A stretch of DNA of 64,000 nucleotides from JBFMFR01 sp040752025 (GCA_040752025.1 JBFMFR010000012.1:1-64000); one strand, 5' to 3'. Positions 18,216 through 26,410 are shown, numbered from the stretch's first letter. The notes: generated by a model not told the origin, from the sequence alone. Numbers and translations are program-made.

Positions 18216-19466
18216 ATGCGCTGCCGCCTGGGCCACGCTTACATCGTCATCCTGGTTTTGCTCCTGGCAAGCTGTACTGGTGGGCAGCCCTTACCGCCCA
18301 CCAGTACAATTCTGGTTCTCCCCAGCGCGCCCCCCACCGCCCCGCCCAGCGCTACCCCAACCACAATTCCCAGCTCTCCCACACCCACCCAATCCCTGCC
18401 CACCAGCACACCCATCCCTTCCGAGACGCCGGTCGACCTGCAGTCCCTGCCGGGCTTCGGCTACGGCCCAGACACGTTCCCCGCGGATGTCAATCCCCTG
18501 ACCGGACTGAAAGTGGTCGATCCCAGGCTGCTCGAACGCCGGCCGTTGATGATCAAAATCACCAACTTCCCCCGTGACGTCCGCCCGCAATGGGGTCTGA
18601 ACGTTGCCGATCACGTTTACGAATACTATCTGGAAGATGACCTCACCCGTTTCATCGGTATTTTCTACGGGCAGGAGGCCAGCCGCGTCGGCCCCGTTCG
18701 CTCAGCGCGTCCTTTCGACCTGGAAGTGCTGCGCATGTACAAAGCCATTTTCGCCTTTGGCTATGGCGATGACTTCGTAGTCGATATGCTCATGGAATCC
18801 GAAATGCGCAGCTTTCTCGTGGTAGAACGCCCGGATAACTGCCCGCCTCTCTGCCGCGACGTGTACCGTTCAGATTACAACAACCTCTTTACAGACACCG
18901 CACAGCTCGGCCAGTACATCACCGACCGCGGCATCGATAACAGCCGCCAGGATTTGAGCGGTCTGCGCTTCGAAGCCAACAGTCTGGTTACTTACGGCGG
19001 CGGCGCAGTGCCGCGTCTGTTTGTACGCTATTCCAACGAGTCTTACCATCGCTGGGAGTACGACCCCATCTCGCAGCGCTACCTGCGCTGGCAAGAGACC
19101 GTCAGCCTGGCCTCCAGGCAGGAGGACTACGCCCCGCTCTTCGACAGCCTGACCGGCCAGCAGGTCTACGCCGACAATATCGTCATTGTGCTCGCCCCCA
19201 TCCATTACCTGTACAAATCCAAATCCACCGAAATCTTCGGCACCGATCTGATGGGCACGGGAGACGCTTATGCCATGCGCCAGGGACGCATGTTCTCCAT
19301 CCAGTGGCGCCGCGATGCGGCCTCTGCGCTGATCACCCTGCGTTTCCCCGGCGGTGCCCCTTATCCACTCAAGCCGGGGAACACCTGGTTCATTGTCTTG
19401 GGAGAAACTTCCTACCACGAAATCCAGCCCGACGGCGGCTGGCGCTTCACCTTCAGCATGCCTTGA
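18216..19466 (+). CDS. DUF3048 (YerB-like) lipoprotein, copy 2
   Basis: 416 residues with the same architecture as its upstream neighbour: lipobox LLASC (C20), Thr/Pro/Ser-rich linker, then a DUF3048 domain with NPLTGLKVVD, LLERRPLMIK, DHVYEYY and VGPVRSARPFD. The two genes clearly arose by tandem duplication and then diverged. The start is the ATG at 18216, which directly begins the signal peptide; the longer open frame runs back into copy 1. Its 3' end overlaps the convergent pyrD gene by 14 nt. Confidence 0.87.
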   Translation: MRCRLGHAYIVILVLLLASCTGGQPLPPTSTILVLPSAPPTAPPSATPTTIPSSPTPTQSLPTSTPIPSETPVDLQSLPGFGYGPDTFPADVNPLTGLKVVDPRLLERRPLMIKITNFPRDVRPQWGLNVADHVYEYYLEDDLTRFIGIFYGQEASRVGPVRSARPFDLEVLRMYKAIFAFGYGDDFVVDMLMESEMRSFLVVERPDNCPPLCRDVYRSDYNNLFTDTAQLGQYITDRGIDNSRQDLSGLRFEANSLVTYGGGAVPRLFVRYSNESYHRWEYDPISQRYLRWQETVSLASRQEDYAPLFDSLTGQQVYADNIVIVLAPIHYLYKSKSTEIFGTDLMGTGDAYAMRQGRMFSIQWRRDAASALITLRFPGGAPYPLKPGNTWFIVLGETSYHEIQPDGGWRFTFSMP

Positions 19467-20484
19467 GCCCTGACAGGATGCTGCGCACCAGGCCGGGCCC
19501 GGCATAAACCAGCCCGGTATAAACCTGTACCAGCACAGCGCCCGCCTCCAGCTTTTCCAGCGCATCCGCCGCGCACATCACCCCTCCGACCCCAATCACC
19601 GGCAGTTTGTTTCCAGCGCGAGCGCTGATGGCGCGCACCATCTGGGTGCTGCGCTCCCGCAGCGGCGCGCCGCTCAACCCGCCAGTCTCTTTCGACAAAG
19701 GCGAAACTAGCCCCTCCCGGCTCAGGGTAGTATTTGTGGCAATCACGCCGTCGACTCCCGCGCTCACCAGCGCATCCAGCGCATCATCCAATTCCTGGTC
19801 GGAGAGGTCTGGGGCCAGCTTGACCAGCAGGGGCGCGGTCCGCCTGCCTTGCGCCAGGAATTCCTGCTTACGCTGCACCAACGGTCTCAACAAATCCTCC
19901 AAAGCCTGGCGCGCTTGCAGCCGGCGCAGGCCAACCGTATTGGGCGAACTGACGTTCACCGCCAGGTAATCTGCCAGGGGCGAAAAAACTTCCATCAACG
20001 CCAGGTAATCCTGGGCGGCCTCTTCCAGAGGCGTATCCTTGTTCTTGCCAATGTTCACCCCTAGCACCGTCCCATACGGGCGCGCCGCCCTCAAACGCCT
20101 GCTCACAGCCTGCGCCCCCTGCCCGGGGAACCCCATGCGGTTGATCAAAGCCCCAGACTCGGGCAGGCGAAACAGGCGCGGCCTGGGGTTGCCAGCTTGC
20201 GGGCGCAGCGTTACCGTACCGACTTCGATATGCCCGAATCCCAGGGCTGACAGGCCAAGCCAGCCCAGCCCATCCTTATCATAACCCGCCGCCAGGCCCA
20301 CCGGGTTCGGGAAAACCAGCCCGAATGCTTCGACAGGCGACCGGCGCGCCTCGCCTACCAGGAGGGTGCGCAGCGCGTGGCACATCCCTGGCACAGCTCC
20401 CGCCATGCGCACCAGGCTCAAGGTAAGCGCATGGGCGCGTTCCGGGTCGAGTCGAAAAAGCCAGGGCCGCAGATGCGTGTACAT
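19453..20484 (-). CDS. pyrD: Dihydroorotate dehydrogenase (quinone), class 2
   Basis: 343 residues. It oxidises dihydroorotate to orotate and passes electrons to membrane quinone. The class 2 layout is clear: an N-terminal helical extension (MYTHLRPWLFRLDPERAH), LAAGYDKDG (65-72), a catalytic-loop Ser in NVSSPNT (177-183, where class 1 enzymes have Cys), and phosphate-binding Gly-rich ends including VGGV and VYTGLVYAGPG. Quinone dependence fits the respiratory genes elsewhere in the window. It is the last gene of the pyr operon, 21 nt after pyrFE. Confidence 0.95.
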   Translation of the reverse strand: MYTHLRPWLFRLDPERAHALTLSLVRMAGAVPGMCHALRTLLVGEARRSPVEAFGLVFPNPVGLAAGYDKDGLGWLGLSALGFGHIEVGTVTLRPQAGNPRPRLFRLPESGALINRMGFPGQGAQAVSRRLRAARPYGTVLGVNIGKNKDTPLEEAAQDYLALMEVFSPLADYLAVNVSSPNTVGLRRLQARQALEDLLRPLVQRKQEFLAQGRRTAPLLVKLAPDLSDQELDDALDALVSAGVDGVIATNTTLSREGLVSPLSKETGGLSGAPLRERSTQMVRAISARAGNKLPVIGVGGVMCAADALEKLEAGAVLVQVYTGLVYAGPGLVRSILSGLKAC

Positions 20485-20505
20485 TCTGGATCGCCTGCAG
20501 ACCTG

Positions 20506-21954
20506 TTACGAAGCGCCTGCCAGGAACTGGCGTACAGCCGCAATGCGCTCCGCAGGCACTTTGCCCGTGCTTTCCCAATAGTCCAACATCTGCGCCAGCG
20601 TGAGCACGGCGTGCATCCGGTAGCCCTGCTCAGCCAGAGCCTGCCCCGCGCCGGATTGGCGGTCGATCAGCACCACCACATCCTGCACCTGTAAACCGGC
20701 GGCCGCCAGCTTTTCGATGGCTTCGAATTTGCTGCCGCCAGTAGTCGCCAGGTCATCCACCACGACCACGCGCTCGCCAGGCTGGTACAGGCCTTCGATC
20801 TCGGCGCGCGTGCCATAAGCCTTCACCTCTTTGCGCGGGTAGACCAGCGGCCAACCGCTTTGCAAACTGATCGCCGTCGCGATAGGCAGCGCGGCATAGG
20901 GCAGGGCCGCCAGGCGGTCGAACACCAGCGCGCGCAAAATGGGCAGGTACGCACCAGCCACCTGCGCCAATAGCTTGGGATGGCTCACCAGTTGGCGCAA
21001 ATCCAGGTAAATGGGCGATTGCAGCCCTGATTTCAGGGTGAACTCGCCGAAACGCACACAGCCCGCCGCCAACAGCCCATCCGCCAGGGTTTGTAAAGAT
21101 GCAGCGAGAGGTTCCTCACTGCCTGGAAGCTTCGCTCCTGGCGAACTGGCAGCCACTCTGCCGGATGTAATCCCCCGCCTGTAGGCGTTGATCTGCTCGC
21201 GCAGGTCGATGGCTGCCCGGCGCGGCTGCGAGGCGCGCCCAATGGCGCGCGAGACCGGCAGCAGCAGCCCCAGGCCATCGGCGCGCAAACCCGCCTGCAA
21301 GGCTGCCTCCAGCTCGCCGCCCTGCGCGCCCACGCCCGGGGCCAAAATCCACAGCCCAGGCGCGACGGCGCGCACGCGCCTCAGGGCCTGTGGATGCGTG
21401 GCTCCCACCACCAGGCCCAGGTTATCGCCGCGATTCCAGGCCTGGGCCAGGCGCGCCACGTTCTCGTATACCGTCTCGCCTGCCGCCACCGGCAAATCCT
21501 GCAAGTCAGCCGACCCCGGATTGGAAGTCTTGCACAGCAGAAAGACGCCTCGTTCCGGGTCTTGCAAGAAAGGCTCCAGGGCGTCCCGTCCCAGGTAAGG
21601 GTTGATAGTCACCGCATCTGCTCCCAGAGCCTGGAAGGCTGCCCGGGCATATGCCTGGGCGGTGGAGGCGATATCGCCACGCTTGGCATCCAGGATCACC
21701 GGGATGCCCTGTGGCACCGCTGCAATCACTTGCTGCAGCGCGGCGACGCCCTGCCAGCCGTAAGCTTCGAAAAAGGCCGCGTTCGGCTTGAACGCCGCTG
21801 CCAGGTCAGCCGTGGCTTCGATCAGGCGCAGGCAGAAATCGCGGGCGGCTTCGGCGCTGTCTGCAGGCAGTTCAGCCGGATGCGGGTCCAGGCCAACACA
21901 CAGCAGCGATTCGGCCTGGCGGGCGCGTTCCTCCAGGTAATGGAAAAAGGTCAT
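20506..21954 (-). CDS. Bifunctional orotidine-5'-phosphate decarboxylase / orotate phosphoribosyltransferase
   Basis: 482 residues. The N-terminal half (1 to about 265) is a subtype-2 PyrF with CVGLDPHP near 20 and the catalytic DAKRGD at about 89-94. The C-terminal half (from about 285) is PyrE, with SGLQSPIYLDLR and the PRPP-binding segment VVVVDDLATTGGS. The fusion catalyses the last two steps of UMP synthesis; the order PyrF-PyrE is the reverse of animal UMP synthase (OPRT-ODC). The ATG at 21954 was preferred because GAGG lies 7 nt before it; an ATG two codons upstream is only 1 nt from the GAGG. It begins 9 nt after pyrB. Confidence 0.94.
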   Translation of the reverse strand: MTFFHYLEERARQAESLLCVGLDPHPAELPADSAEAARDFCLRLIEATADLAAAFKPNAAFFEAYGWQGVAALQQVIAAVPQGIPVILDAKRGDIASTAQAYARAAFQALGADAVTINPYLGRDALEPFLQDPERGVFLLCKTSNPGSADLQDLPVAAGETVYENVARLAQAWNRGDNLGLVVGATHPQALRRVRAVAPGLWILAPGVGAQGGELEAALQAGLRADGLGLLLPVSRAIGRASQPRRAAIDLREQINAYRRGITSGRVAASSPGAKLPGSEEPLAASLQTLADGLLAAGCVRFGEFTLKSGLQSPIYLDLRQLVSHPKLLAQVAGAYLPILRALVFDRLAALPYAALPIATAISLQSGWPLVYPRKEVKAYGTRAEIEGLYQPGERVVVVDDLATTGGSKFEAIEKLAAAGLQVQDVVVLIDRQSGAGQALAEQGYRMHAVLTLAQMLDYWESTGKVPAERIAAVRQFLAGAS

Positions 21955-21963
21955 GGCCATGCC

Positions 21964-22956
21964 TCATGCCTTGCCCAACACCATCGCCAGCAGCGCCATG
22001 CGCACATACAGGCCATATTCCATCTGTCGGAAATAGGCCGCCCGCGGATCATCGTCCACTTCCATGCTGATCTCGCCGACGCGCGGCAGCGGGTGCATCA
22101 CGATCATGCGCTCTTTGGCAAGCCGCATCGTTTCGCCCGAAATCACGTAAGCGCCTTTGACTTTTTCGTAGTCCTCGGGATTCTCGAAGCGTTCTTTCTG
22201 CACCCGGGTGACGTACAGCACGTCCGCCTCAGACAAAACCGAGTCCAACTGTGTAAACTCCGCCTGCGGGATATCTTTCTCGCCAAGCTCTGCGATGATC
22301 TCGGCCGGCATGCGCAGGATACCTGGAGCGACGTAATTCAGGCGCACGTTGAAGAGCGAGAGCAGGCGCGCCAGCGAGTGCACCGTGCGCCCATACTTCA
22401 AATCGCCCAACATGGTCACCGTCAGGCCATCCACCTGGCCCAGCTCCGCCACGATGGTGAACAAGTCTAACAAGGCCTGGGTGGGATGCTCGCCGACGCC
22501 GTCGCCAGCGTTGATGATCGGCTTGCGAGCATATTTGGCTGCCAGCGCTGAAGCGCCCACTTCTGGGTGGCGCAGCACGATCACGTCAGCGTAACATTCC
22601 AGGGTGCGCACCGTATCCGGCAAGGACTCGCCTTTGGAAACCGATGAGTAGCGCACTTCGTTAATCGGGATCACGCTGCCTCCCAGGCGCTCCATCGCCG
22701 AGGTGAACGAAGAAGAAGTGCGCGTCGAGGGCTCGTAGAAAAGATTGGCGAGGATTTTGCCCTTCAACAAATCAAACGTGCCAATTCGCTCGACCGTCTC
22801 GCGCATTTCGTGCGCCACGCCAAAGATGTATTCCAAATCCTGGCGGCTGAACTGTTTGACGGTGAGAATATCCTTGCCGTAGAAAGGCGCATTGTGCTGG
22901 TCGCCCAGGGGCAAATAAGGACTTTGGGTCCGGTTGGGGGGTACATAAGTTGCCAT
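21964..22956 (-). CDS. pyrB: Aspartate carbamoyltransferase catalytic chain
   Basis: 330 residues. It condenses carbamoyl phosphate with aspartate. The carbamoyl phosphate loop FYEPSTRTSSS is at 73-83, the SVSKGES loop at 105-111 with its catalytic Lys, and HPTQALLD lies further on. The length matches the family after allowing for an N-terminal extension of about 25 residues. No regulatory chain (pyrI) is adjacent. AGGAGA precedes the ATG. It is the second gene of the minus-strand pyr operon, 31 nt after pyrC. Confidence 0.96.
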   Translation of the reverse strand: MATYVPPNRTQSPYLPLGDQHNAPFYGKDILTVKQFSRQDLEYIFGVAHEMRETVERIGTFDLLKGKILANLFYEPSTRTSSSFTSAMERLGGSVIPINEVRYSSVSKGESLPDTVRTLECYADVIVLRHPEVGASALAAKYARKPIINAGDGVGEHPTQALLDLFTIVAELGQVDGLTVTMLGDLKYGRTVHSLARLLSLFNVRLNYVAPGILRMPAEIIAELGEKDIPQAEFTQLDSVLSEADVLYVTRVQKERFENPEDYEKVKGAYVISGETMRLAKERMIVMHPLPRVGEISMEVDDDPRAAYFRQMEYGLYVRMALLAMVLGKA

Positions 22957-22987
22957 CTTTTCTCTCCTGTTGGGTTATTCAAATTGA

Positions 22988-24061
22988 TCAAACACTACCT
23001 GCTCGGGCAAAACCTGCCAGGTTTCTGCCATAGCCGCCAGGCGCTAACACCTGGCCATCGCGGAATACCTCGCGGCCGCGCAGCACCACACGGCGCAGGC
23101 GGCCGCGCACCTTCCGGCCCTCGAAAGGCGTCCAGCCGCAGCGCGAGTACATTTGCGCTGCGTGGATCTCCCCATCAGCCCGTGGATCGATCTCGATCCA
23201 GGTTTCCGGCTGCTCGGGCAGGCCGAAAATGCGCCGGGGGTTGGTCACCATGCGCGCCACCAGATCGTCCATCTCCAGGCGCCCCTCGCTCACAGCCGTC
23301 AACAATAGAGGCAGGGCGGTTTCCAGCCCCGGGAAGCCAGGCGGCGGGTTGTCGCTGTCTTTTTCCTCCAGCCTGTGCGGAGCGTGGTCCGTAGCGAAGC
23401 AGTCGATCACGTCCAGGTTGTCCCACAGCGCCTGCTGGTCGGCTGGCGTAGCCAGGCGCGGGCGCACTTCGCTGCGCCCTGCGCCCAGGGCAGGGATATC
23501 GTCCTGCGTCAGGAACAGGTGGTGCGGCGTCACCTCGCAAGTCACCTTTAGCCCCTTTTGTTTGGCTTCCCGGATGAGCAGGATCTCTTCCCGCAGTGAA
23601 ACGTGCGCCAGGTGCACCGGGCGGTCGTACAGAGCCGCCATCAGGATCACCGCCGCCATCGAGCGGCCTTCAGCGTGCGCCACGACCGGAAGATGGCGCG
23701 GCCAGGCGGCGAAATGCGCCATCCACAGGCTCAAATCATCCAGGCGCAGCGCTCCGTAGGTCTGGTCCAGGTACATTTTCAACCCGGCGCTCTGCTCCGC
23801 CAGTGCTAAGGGTACAGCCAGGTTATCCGGGCCGGCGCCCAGGTATTGGGCATAATCGCAGCGCGCTTTGTTGTGTGCGGCTTGCAGCGCCTGGGCCAGA
23901 CTGCCTGCATCGGTGATGGGCGGCGTGGTATTGGGCATCGCCAGGATGGCGGTAAACCCGCCGGCCAGGGCGGCGGCGCTGCCGGAGTCCCAGTCTTCCT
24001 TATGGGTCGCACCCGGCTCGCGCAGATGTACGTGGGGATCGATCAATCCAGGTAGTTTCAT
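22988..24061 (-). CDS. pyrC: Dihydroorotase
   Basis: 357 residues. It cyclises carbamoyl aspartate to dihydroorotate. Metal ligands sit in DPHVHLREPG (8-17, H10 and H12); LKMYLDQTYG carries the Lys expected to be carboxylated, as in the dihydroorotase domain of animal CAD; FATDHAPH supplies the catalytic Asp. It is shorter than the PyrC/PydA-type enzymes of about 430 residues and more CAD-like. Starts are ambiguous: GTG at 24064 or ATG at 24061, neither with a Shine-Dalgarno, because the leader ends in a terminator U-tract only about 7 nt upstream. It is the first gene of the operon, so attenuation here would control all of it. Confidence 0.93.
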   Translation of the reverse strand: MKLPGLIDPHVHLREPGATHKEDWDSGSAAALAGGFTAILAMPNTTPPITDAGSLAQALQAAHNKARCDYAQYLGAGPDNLAVPLALAEQSAGLKMYLDQTYGALRLDDLSLWMAHFAAWPRHLPVVAHAEGRSMAAVILMAALYDRPVHLAHVSLREEILLIREAKQKGLKVTCEVTPHHLFLTQDDIPALGAGRSEVRPRLATPADQQALWDNLDVIDCFATDHAPHRLEEKDSDNPPPGFPGLETALPLLLTAVSEGRLEMDDLVARMVTNPRRIFGLPEQPETWIEIDPRADGEIHAAQMYSRCGWTPFEGRKVRGRLRRVVLRGREVFRDGQVLAPGGYGRNLAGFARAGSV

Positions 24062-24070
24062 CACATAGAC

Positions 24071-24099
24071 AAAAAAATAGAGCCGCTAGGGCTCTATTT
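24071..24099 (-). terminator. Leader terminator 2 immediately before pyrC
   Basis: On the minus strand a perfect 10-bp stem AAATAGAGCC/GGCTCTATTT with a 5-nt loop is followed by a U-tract (complement of the A-run 24071-24077). It ends just before the pyrC start codon, so readthrough would be required for operon expression. Confidence 0.85.
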
Positions 24100-24109
24100 G
24101 GGAAAGCAT

Positions 24110-24150
24110 AAAAAATTCGCCCATTGGGGCTTTGAGGCCCCGAGGCGAAT
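24110..24150 (-). terminator. Leader terminator 1 of the pyr operon, probable attenuator
   Basis: On the minus strand ATTCGCC (24150-24144) pairs with GGCGAAT (within 24123-24115), extended by an inner GGGGC/GCCCC stem (24141-24137 with 24130-24126), then a run of six U (24115-24110). The 3' arm also contains ATGGGC, which is complementary to GCCCAT at 24175-24170 in the upstream leader. Formation of that helix would exclude the terminator. This gives a simple terminator/antiterminator choice, but the ligand or protein that sets it is not visible. Confidence 0.8.
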
Positions 24151-24204
24151 CGTTTGGGTCGAACCTTTGATGGGCTAACAAATTCCGGCGCTCCATTCCG
24201 CCCG

Positions 24205-24232
24205 ATTTTACAGCGATTCCGCTGCCTGTCAA
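24205..24232 (-). promoter_or_regulatory. Promoter of the pyr operon
   Basis: On the minus strand TTGACA (24232-24227), 16-nt spacer, TAAAAT (24210-24205), close to the sigma70 consensus. The predicted transcript would have a leader of about 135 nt containing both terminators. It lies between the end of surE and pyrC. Confidence 0.8.
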
Positions 24233-24291
24233 GAGCTGGTCTAGACTTCTAATCTCTTTCTCATAATCCCCAAAAGAGTTGCGCTGATTGC

Positions 24292-25068
24292 TCACTCGGG
24301 TGAGTTGAACTCCCAGGATTGCAGCTCCTGCAAGGCGTGATGAGCGGTCAAGTCCAGGTGCAGCGGAGTGATCGATACCATCCCATCGGCCAGAGCGCCG
24401 AAATCCGTGCCTTCCTCCAGTACACCAGTAGGCGCCTCCCCACCGATCCAGTAATAGGGCCGCCCGCGCGGGTCCTTGCGCGCATCGAGCTGGTCGCGGT
24501 AAACGCGCAGCCCCTGGCGGGTGATGCGCATGCCCTTCAGCTCATCCTCGGGCAGGTAAGGCACATTCACGTTGAGCAGGATGCCCTTGGGCAAGCCGTG
24601 CTCGATTACAGTGTGGACAATCTGCCGGGCCACGTGCGCCGCGGCGACATAATCCAGCGCGCCCAGGTGGTTCTCGGGCGAATCCAGTGAGACTGCAATC
24701 CCTGGCAGCCCCCAGATGGCAGCTTCCATCGCTGCGGTGACTGTGCCAGAATACGTGACATCGTGGCCCAGGTTTGCATTCGGATTGATACCCGAGACCA
24801 CCAGGTCAACTTTTTCGGGCAGCAGGCCAAGCAGGGCCAGGGCAACGCAATCGGACGGGGCGCCATCGCAGGCCAAAGCCGGTGCGCCGTCGGCCAGTTG
24901 CACTTCCTTGACCCGCAAAGGGCGGTGGAGAGTCTTCACGTGCCCGGAAGCCGACCAGTTGTGATCCGGAGCCAGTACGGTCACTTTCCCCAGGCTGCGC
25001 ATCTCAAGCGCCAGGGCGAGCAAGCCCGGGGCAGCAACGCCATCATCATTCGTAACTAAAATATGCAT
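24292..25068 (-). CDS. surE: 5'/3'-nucleotidase SurE
   Basis: 258 residues. It is a divalent-metal-dependent phosphatase acting on nucleoside monophosphates. The signature N-terminus MHILVTNDDG supplies D8 and D9; S39 lies in APDHNWSASGH; VSGINPNANLG contains the metal-binding Asn; YSGTVTAAMEA follows. Length is as expected. It lies upstream of the pyr promoter on the same strand, so transcripts that run on would meet the pyr leader terminators. A 19-bp palindrome lies 54 nt before its start. Confidence 0.95.
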   Translation of the reverse strand: MHILVTNDDGVAAPGLLALALEMRSLGKVTVLAPDHNWSASGHVKTLHRPLRVKEVQLADGAPALACDGAPSDCVALALLGLLPEKVDLVVSGINPNANLGHDVTYSGTVTAAMEAAIWGLPGIAVSLDSPENHLGALDYVAAAHVARQIVHTVIEHGLPKGILLNVNVPYLPEDELKGMRITRQGLRVYRDQLDARKDPRGRPYYWIGGEAPTGVLEEGTDFGALADGMVSITPLHLDLTAHHALQELQSWEFNSPE

Positions 25069-25121
25069 AAGAATACCAGTTGGTTAGATTCCCAGGATCA
25101 ACGACGGAGTGGATAACAAAC

Positions 25122-25140
25122 GTGCTACACATTGTAGCAC
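25122..25140. promoter_or_regulatory. 19-bp palindrome, candidate operator upstream of surE
   Basis: GTGCTACACATTGTAGCAC has perfect 8-bp arms around a 3-bp centre. It sits in the 341-nt divergent region between surE and the RRM gene, 54 nt before the surE start. The size and spacing suit a dimeric repressor. I cannot assign the protein. The rest of this region holds only the RRM leader hairpin and a TAAAAT box at 25241-25246. Confidence 0.5.
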
Positions 25141-25280
25141 AATCCGATTCTTACCAGCGCTCGCATTCTCCATGCTGGTAGGGTCCGGGGCCGATGCGCT
25201 TTTTCACCTGACAATCCTCTCATTTCGCCTGATTCGGTGGTAAAATAAAAAGGTAATTGCCTCAGGATTTGTACATGGCT

Positions 25281-25315
25281 CCGCCAGTCCTTTCGGAGGG
25301 CTGGCGGTTTTGTTT
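25281..25315 (+). terminator. Terminator-like hairpin in the RRM gene leader
   Basis: CCGCCAGTCC (25281-25290) pairs with GGGCTGGCGG (25298-25307) over 10 bp including one G-U, with a 7-nt loop, followed by TTTTGTTT. No plus-strand gene lies upstream that would need a terminator; it is about 95 nt before the RRM start and about 35 nt after a TAAAAT box. It may therefore act as an attenuator in the RRM mRNA leader. Confidence 0.7.
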
Positions 25316-25409
25316 CAAGTCGGGACAAGCTGCCCACACTTTGCAGGGCAAACATAACCTGCGGGATGCTCTACTGCCAGCATACCCGCAAAAAAACAGG
25401 AGACGAGGG

Positions 25410-25766
25410 ATGAATACGAAGTTATACGTGGGGAACCTACCTTACGAAACCACCGAAGACGATCTACGCACATTGTTTACCCAGGCTGGAGCGGTTACTT
25501 CCGTCAGCCTGATCAAGGATCGAGATACGGGCAGGTCTAAGGGTTTTGCTTTTATTGAAATGGGCTCCCAAAGCGAAGCGGAAGAAGCCATCAAGATCTT
25601 CAACGGTAGCAGCTATGGCGAACGCGAGTTGAAAGTCAATATTGCACGGCCACGCGAAGAGCGCCCCACATCCGGTTATGACCGCCGCCCCAGCAACCGC
25701 GGCGGTGGAAGCCGGGACCGCAAACGACGCACCGGCGGCAGCGGTGGTGGGTACGGCCGCTACTAA
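25410..25766 (+). CDS. RRM-domain RNA-binding protein
   Basis: 118 residues. One RNA recognition motif (about 3-80) has RNP2 KLYVGNLPY and RNP1 RSKGFAFIEM, with the aromatic residues needed for RNA stacking. An Arg/Gly/Ser-rich tail (RGGGSRDRKRRTGG) follows, ending in GGYGRY. The layout matches the single-RRM Rbp proteins of cyanobacteria and other bacteria, several of which are cold-induced; that link is family knowledge, not shown here. The start follows CAGGAGACGAGGG. The leader carries a strong terminator-like hairpin. Confidence 0.93.
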   Translation: MNTKLYVGNLPYETTEDDLRTLFTQAGAVTSVSLIKDRDTGRSKGFAFIEMGSQSEAEEAIKIFNGSSYGERELKVNIARPREERPTSGYDRRPSNRGGGSRDRKRRTGGSGGGYGRY

Positions 25767-25851
25767 ACCAACCTTTACCCCACCGGGAGATTCCTGAATG
25801 TCTTAAAATTACCTGCCGGATTGTAGTAGTAGAGAAAGTGAGGCAAACCTA

Positions 25852-26343
25852 ATGAATTTTCAAGTAGGCGATACGATCGTTCATCGTTCCTACGGACCAG
25901 GAAAAATTCTCAAAATGGATGAGAAAAGACTGTCAGGCCGCACGGATCTCTACTACGTCGTTCAGGTAAAAGATCTAACGCTCTGGGTCCCCGTTCGTGA
26001 TAGCAGCGAAAGCAGCCTGAGGTTGTTAACGCCTGCCAAAGAATTCGAGAAGCTCTTTGCGATCTTGAGCGGCTCGGGAGAACCCCTTTCCGCCAACCGC
26101 ATTGAACGTAAGACCCAATTGATCGAACAGATGCAGAGCGGAAGCCTGGAGGCCATTTGCCGGGTGATCCGCGATCTGACGAATTACAAACGAACCAAGA
26201 AAATGAGCGACAGTGATGCCTCTATCCTGGAGCGCGCTCGGGATTTCTTATTGACTGAATGGAAGCTTTCGTTATCGGTTCCCCTGGCACAAGCCGATCA
26301 AAAACTGAAGCAATTATTGGGAGAAAACCCATCTCCTAGATAA
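25852..26343 (+). CDS. CarD/CdnL-family transcriptional regulator
   Basis: 163 residues. The N-terminal Tudor-like RNA-polymerase-interacting domain (about 1-62) starts FQVGDTIVHRSYGPGKI, the conserved CarD opening, and contains YYVVQVKDLTLWVPV. The C-terminal half is helical and Lys/Arg-rich, as in the DNA-binding part of CarD/CdnL proteins, which stabilise open promoter complexes. It is preceded by a purine-rich segment (GAGAAAGTGAGG) and lies 85 nt after the RRM gene. Confidence 0.9.
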   Translation: MNFQVGDTIVHRSYGPGKILKMDEKRLSGRTDLYYVVQVKDLTLWVPVRDSSESSLRLLTPAKEFEKLFAILSGSGEPLSANRIERKTQLIEQMQSGSLEAICRVIRDLTNYKRTKKMSDSDASILERARDFLLTEWKLSLSVPLAQADQKLKQLLGENPSPR

Positions 26344-26410
26344 CATCGTGTAAAATCGGTTCTAAGATAAAACATAGGACACACCGGGATCAGATACGAG
26401 GAGCCGACAT

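Noticed and set aside
24152..24167. GGTTCGACCC in the pyr leader, considered as a tRNA T-arm
   Set aside because: No acceptor, D or anticodon stems can be drawn around it.
24086..24295. Small frame in the pyr leader, considered as a leader peptide
   Set aside because: It starts upstream of the predicted transcription start, overlaps surE, and shows no run of regulatory codons.
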